NCBI RefSeq assembly: GCF_038070105.1
Contig: NZ_JBBPBZ010000002.1
Span: 3,020,501 to 3,084,500 of the forward strand
DNA length: 64,000 nt
Source: Methylocystis sp. IM3
Lineage (GTDB): Bacteria; Pseudomonadota; Alphaproteobacteria; Rhizobiales; Beijerinckiaceae
Direction: 5' to 3'
Shown in pieces: positions 60,666-64,000 of the stretch. The stretch's first letter is position 1. Each line of letters opens with the position of its first letter. The notes under the pieces are model-generated. The model had not been told where the DNA came from, did not search any database, and saw only the letters and a list, made by a program, of their open reading frames with translations. The translations under genes were made by a program, and so were the position numbers.

Positions 60666-63600
60666 TCAGCTGGCGAGCGCGAATTTTTCCGCCTGCTCCA
60701 GATCGACCGAGACGAGCTGCGAAATGCCGCGCTCGGCCTGGGTCACGCCGAAAAGCCGGTCCATGCGGGCCATGGTGATGGGGTTGTGCGTGATCGTCAC
60801 GAAGCGCGTGTCGGTCTTCTTGCGCATTTCGTCGATGAGGTCGCAGAAGCGCTCGACGTTGGAGTCGTCCAGGGGGGCGTCGACCTCGTCGAGCACGCAG
60901 ATCGGCGACGGGTTGGTGAGAAACACGGCGAAAATCAGCGACATGGCGGTCAGCGCCTGCTCGCCGCCGGAGAGCAGCGTCATGGTCTGCGGCTTCTTGC
61001 CCGGCGGTCGGGCGAGAATGTCGAGGCCCGCCTCCAGCGGGTCCTCGCTTTCGACGAGCTGAAGCTCCGCCGAGCCGCCGTCGAACAGCAGCGTGAACAG
61101 CTCCCTGAAATGGGCGTTGACCTTGTCGAAGGCGGCGAGCAGGCGCTCGCGACCCTCCTTGTTGAGGCTCGCGATGGCGGCGCGCAGCTTCTTGATCGCC
61201 TCGGCGAGATCGTCGCGCTCGGCGATCATCTTCTCGCGCTGCGCGTCGATTTCGGTCAGCTCCTCCTCGGCGCGCAGATTGACCGCGCCCAGGCGCTCGC
61301 GGTCGGCGCGCAGGGATTCGAGCCGCTTCTCGATCTCGGCGATGTCGGGGAGTTCGTCGCCCTCCTTCACCCCCGCGAGACCGGCGAGCGCGGCGGGCGT
61401 GGTTTCGAGATCATGCGCAATCGCGCGCTCGATGTCGGCGGCGCGCTGTTTCGCGGCCTCGAGCTGGGCCTCGCTGCGCGCCTTCTCCTCGCGCGCGGCG
61501 CTCATGGCGTCGAGCGCGACGCGGGCGGCGCGGTCGGCGCCCGCGAGGCTCGTCTCGGCGGCGGCGCGGGCGTCGGAGGCGTCGCGGCGGGCGGCCTCGG
61601 CGTCCTCCAGCGCATTCATCAGGGCCCGGCGCTGCTCGAGGAAGGCGTCCGGCGCCTCGGCGAGGCGCTCCTGCTCCTCGCGCGCCGATTCGAGACGCTC
61701 CTCCAATTCGCCGAGCCGATCCTGGGCGCGGTCGCGGCGCTCGGCCCAGGAGGCGATTTCACGGGCGATCGCGGCGACGCGCGAGGCGCGGGCGTTGGCC
61801 TCGTTGCGCAGCGTCGCCAGGGACGCGCGGGCTTCGCCCGCCTGGGCGCGCTCGACCATGGCGCGGGCGCGCAGGCTCTCCATGGCGCCGGCGAGCGAGG
61901 CCGGCTCGTCCAGCGCGTCGAGCTCGGCGGCGAGCGATTCGCGTTTCTGCGCGGCCTCGTCGCGGTTGGCGAGGGTCTGCGCCTTGGCCTCCTCCAGCGC
62001 GGAGAGGCGCTGGCCGATCTGCGCCAGACGGCGCTCGGCGGCGGTGTGGCGCTCGCGGGCCTCTTCGAGCCGGGCGCGGGCGCGGCGCTGGGCGTCGCGG
62101 GCGGCGGCGTCGCCAAGGGCGGCGAGCCGTGTCGCCTCCCGGGCGGCGTCGAGCTCCTCGGCGAGGGCGTCGGCCTCGGCGCGGGCGCGGGCCGCCTCGG
62201 CCCGCAGATCGGCGAGGCGATTCTTTTCGGCAAGCCGGCGCGCGGCCGGCGTCGGCGCCTCCGCGGCCTGGGTGAAGCCGTCCCAGCGCCACAGATCGCC
62301 TTCCCTGGAGACGAGGCGCTGGCCTGGCCTCAGGAGCTTGCGCAGACTCTCGCCCTCGGTGCGCAGGACGACGCCGATCTGGGCGAGCCGACGGCGCAGC
62401 GCCGGCGGCGCCTCGACCATGTCGAGGAGCGGGCGCACGCCGGGGGGCAGAGACGGGTCGCCCGCGTCGGCGGTGAGGGCCCAATGCGCGGGAGCAGATG
62501 TCTCGGCGGAGGCGTCGAGATCGTCGCCGAGCGCGGCGCCGAGCGCCGTCTCATAGCCTTTCTCGACCGTCACGCTCTCGACGACCGGGGCCCACAGGCC
62601 GCCAGCGCCGGATTGCAGCAGATTTTCGAGCGTGCGGACCTCGGTCTCCAGCCGCTGCGCCCTCAGCGCGGCCTGCTCGACCGGCTGACGGGCGGCGGCC
62701 TCCGCCTCGCGCGCCTCACGGCTCCCCTCCTCGGCCATCTGCGCGGCTTCGTCGGCGGCGCGCGCCTCCTCGACGGCCATCTCGAACGCCTCGGCGAGAC
62801 GCGCCGCCTCCTCGACGCCCCCGCCCTGCCCGGCGATCAGCGCGAATTCGGTGTCGAGCCGGGTGAGCTCCGCCTGGAAGCGCGCCACGCGGGCGTTCTC
62901 GTCGCGCAGCGCCGATTCGATGGCGCCGCGCCGGGCGTTCACGCCCGCGAGCTGCTGCTGCACGTCGGAAAGGGCCGATTCGGTCTCGGCGAGCTTCGCC
63001 TCGATCTCGGCAAGACGCTCGCGCGCCTCGGCTTCCCGGTCGTCGTCCTGCAAATCGGCGCCCAGAAGGTCGGCGCGCTCGTCCTCCAGCCTCTGCGCAA
63101 CTTCGGCGGCGTCCTCGATCAAGGCCCGCTCGCGCTCGAGATCGCGCATGAACTGCTCGATCTGCCGCGCGAGCTCTGAAATGCGCTGCTTGGCGCGCTG
63201 TTCGTCGGCCTCGAGCGCCTGACGGGCGGCCACGAGCCGATGCACGGCGGCGCCGGCTTCGGCCTCCTTCTCGCGCAGCTTCGGCAGCTCATGCGCGGCG
63301 ATGGCCTGAAGCTTCGCGGCCTCCGCCTGCTCGAGCGTGCGCGTCTGCACGTTGAGGATGTCGGCTTCGAGCTTGCGGGCGGCGTCGCGCAGCTGATCGG
63401 CGGCGATCTGGTAGGAAACGAGCGCGACGAGCGCCTCGTTCTGCCGGATTTTGGCGGCGACCTCGCGATAGCGCGCGGCCTGACGCGCCTGACGTCTCAG
63501 ACTGTCGCCCTGGCTCTCGACCTGCTTCAAAACATCCTCTAGGCGGGTCAGATTCTCGGACGCGGCGTTCAGCCTCAGCTCGGCCTCGTGGCGGCGGGAA

Positions 63601-64000
63601 TGCAGGCCGGCGACGCCGGCGGCGTCTTCGAGAATTCTGCGGCGCGCCTGCGGCTTGGCCGAAATGATCTCGCCGATCTGGCCCTGACGCACGAGCGAGG
63701 GCGATCGGGCGCCGGTCGCGGCGTCGGCGAAGAGCAATTGCACGTCGCGGGCGCGCACTTCCTTGCCGTTGATGCGATAGGTCGAGCCCTGCTCGCGCTC
63801 GATGCGGCGCGTGACCTCGATGAGATCGGCGTCGTTGAAGCCGGCGGGCGCGAGGCGGGCGGAATTGTCCAGAACAAGGCCGACTTCCGCGAAATTGCGC
63901 GCGGCGCGCGACCCGCCGCCGGAAAAGATCACGTCGTCCATGCCGGACGCGCGCATGTTTTTATAGGAATTTTCGCCCATGACCCAGCGCAGGGCCTCGA
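60666..64000 (-). CDS. smc: Chromosome segregation protein SMC (N-terminal end beyond right edge)
   Basis: SMC forms the core of the condensin that organises and segregates the chromosome. About 1111 codons are in the window. The first visible residues, EALRWVMGENSYKNMRASGMDDVIFSG, come after the Walker A loop, which lies beyond 64000, so the start is missing. Then come a long coiled coil, a hinge around residues 460-560 (APVVESVTVEKGYETALGAALG), a second coiled coil, the ABC signature LSGGEQALTAMSLIFAVF and the Walker B PICVLDEVDAPLDDSN. The coils are very rich in Ala, Glu and Arg, which creates long false frames on the other strand. Confidence 0.96.
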   Translation of the reverse strand, partial: EALRWVMGENSYKNMRASGMDDVIFSGGGSRAARNFAEVGLVLDNSARLAPAGFNDADLIEVTRRIEREQGSTYRINGKEVRARDVQLLFADAATGARSPSLVRQGQIGEIISAKPQARRRILEDAAGVAGLHSRRHEAELRLNAASENLTRLEDVLKQVESQGDSLRRQARQAARYREVAAKIRQNEALVALVSYQIAADQLRDAARKLEADILNVQTRTLEQAEAAKLQAIAAHELPKLREKEAEAGAAVHRLVAARQALEADEQRAKQRISELARQIEQFMRDLERERALIEDAAEVAQRLEDERADLLGADLQDDDREAEARERLAEIEAKLAETESALSDVQQQLAGVNARRGAIESALRDENARVARFQAELTRLDTEFALIAGQGGGVEEAARLAEAFEMAVEEARAADEAAQMAEEGSREAREAEAAARQPVEQAALRAQRLETEVRTLENLLQSGAGGLWAPVVESVTVEKGYETALGAALGDDLDASAETSAPAHWALTADAGDPSLPPGVRPLLDMVEAPPALRRRLAQIGVVLRTEGESLRKLLRPGQRLVSREGDLWRWDGFTQAAEAPTPAARRLAEKNRLADLRAEAARARAEADALAEELDAAREATRLAALGDAAARDAQRRARARLEEARERHTAAERRLAQIGQRLSALEEAKAQTLANRDEAAQKRESLAAELDALDEPASLAGAMESLRARAMVERAQAGEARASLATLRNEANARASRVAAIAREIASWAERRDRAQDRLGELEERLESAREEQERLAEAPDAFLEQRRALMNALEDAEAARRDASDARAAAETSLAGADRAARVALDAMSAAREEKARSEAQLEAAKQRAADIERAIAHDLETTPAALAGLAGVKEGDELPDIAEIEKRLESLRADRERLGAVNLRAEEELTEIDAQREKMIAERDDLAEAIKKLRAAIASLNKEGRERLLAAFDKVNAHFRELFTLLFDGGSAELQLVESEDPLEAGLDILARPPGKKPQTMTLLSGGEQALTAMSLIFAVFLTNPSPICVLDEVDAPLDDSNVERFCDLIDEMRKKTDTRFVTITHNPITMARMDRLFGVTQAERGISQLVSVDLEQAEKFALAS

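Noticed and set aside
60786..63179. A 797-codon open frame on the plus strand opposite smc
   Set aside because: Its translation is Arg/Gly/Leu-rich and repeats the antisense of the SMC coiled coil. SMC on the minus strand has all family motifs, so this is a shadow of GC-rich coding DNA.

Overview
The window is high-GC chromosomal DNA from an alphaproteobacterium of the order Hyphomicrobiales (Rhizobiales) that grows on one-carbon compounds by the serine cycle. The serine-cycle proteins match the Methylobacterium/Methylocystis type in length and motifs, and the core neighbourhoods (recR-ybaB-dnaX-ffs, ctaC-ctaD-ctaB-ctaG-ctaE, atpI-atpB-atpE-atpF'-atpF) have the usual alphaproteobacterial order. 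A type II methanotroph such as Methylocystis or Methylosinus is my best guess. No methane monooxygenase or methanol dehydrogenase gene lies in the window, so the genus is an inference.

Layout: 1-4.8 kb holds housekeeping genes (pth end, rplY, a stand-alone ketoacyl-ACP synthase, murA) and one unrecognised secreted protein. From 4.8 to 8.5 kb are an alanine aminotransferase, an MFS transporter and a nitroreductase. From 8.6 to 22.0 kb ten genes all read leftwards in the order ftfL-sgaA-hprA-mtdA-fchA-mtkA-mtkB-ppc-mclA-gckA. They take formate onto tetrahydrofolate and reduce it to methylene-H4F. They then turn serine-derived glyoxylate, hydroxypyruvate and glycerate into phosphoglycerate, carboxylate PEP, and cleave malyl-CoA to acetyl-CoA and glyoxylate. 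Palindromic REP-like elements sit in two of the gaps (after sgaA and after mclA).

From 22.6 to 37.8 kb is an envelope and stress region: msrB, a CrtI-like oxidoreductase, a META-domain protein, two small secreted proteins with curlin-like Gln/Asn/Gly repeats plus an unknown third gene, a fused HdeD-aquaporin Z membrane protein, a two-gene RND efflux pump, two HdeA/HdeB-family periplasmic proteins, an Omp25-like porin and a hybrid sensor kinase. The combination HdeD + RND pump + HdeA/B-type chaperones recalls the gene content of the E. coli acid fitness island, although none of the E. coli regulators is present.

From 37.9 to 47.4 kb are a DsbA-like protein, recR, ybaB, dnaX, the 4.5S RNA gene, a DUF4239 protein, a hemerythrin with a long disordered tail, hisZ-hisG, a WecG-type glycosyltransferase and a GNAT acetyltransferase. 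From 47.4 to 55.5 kb are thrC and the aa3 cytochrome c oxidase operon with its assembly factors. An IalB-family protein and an exported protein follow. From 57.0 to 59.8 kb is the F0 part of ATP synthase with a well-formed promoter. The window ends with a DUF305 protein and smc, which runs off the right edge.

The most unusual items are the HdeD-AqpZ fusion with its acid-island-like surroundings, the curlin-like small-protein cluster, the placement of REP-like elements inside the serine-cycle cluster, and the hemerythrin with a repeat-rich tail. I saw no tRNA, rRNA, CRISPR array, insertion sequence or prophage gene.
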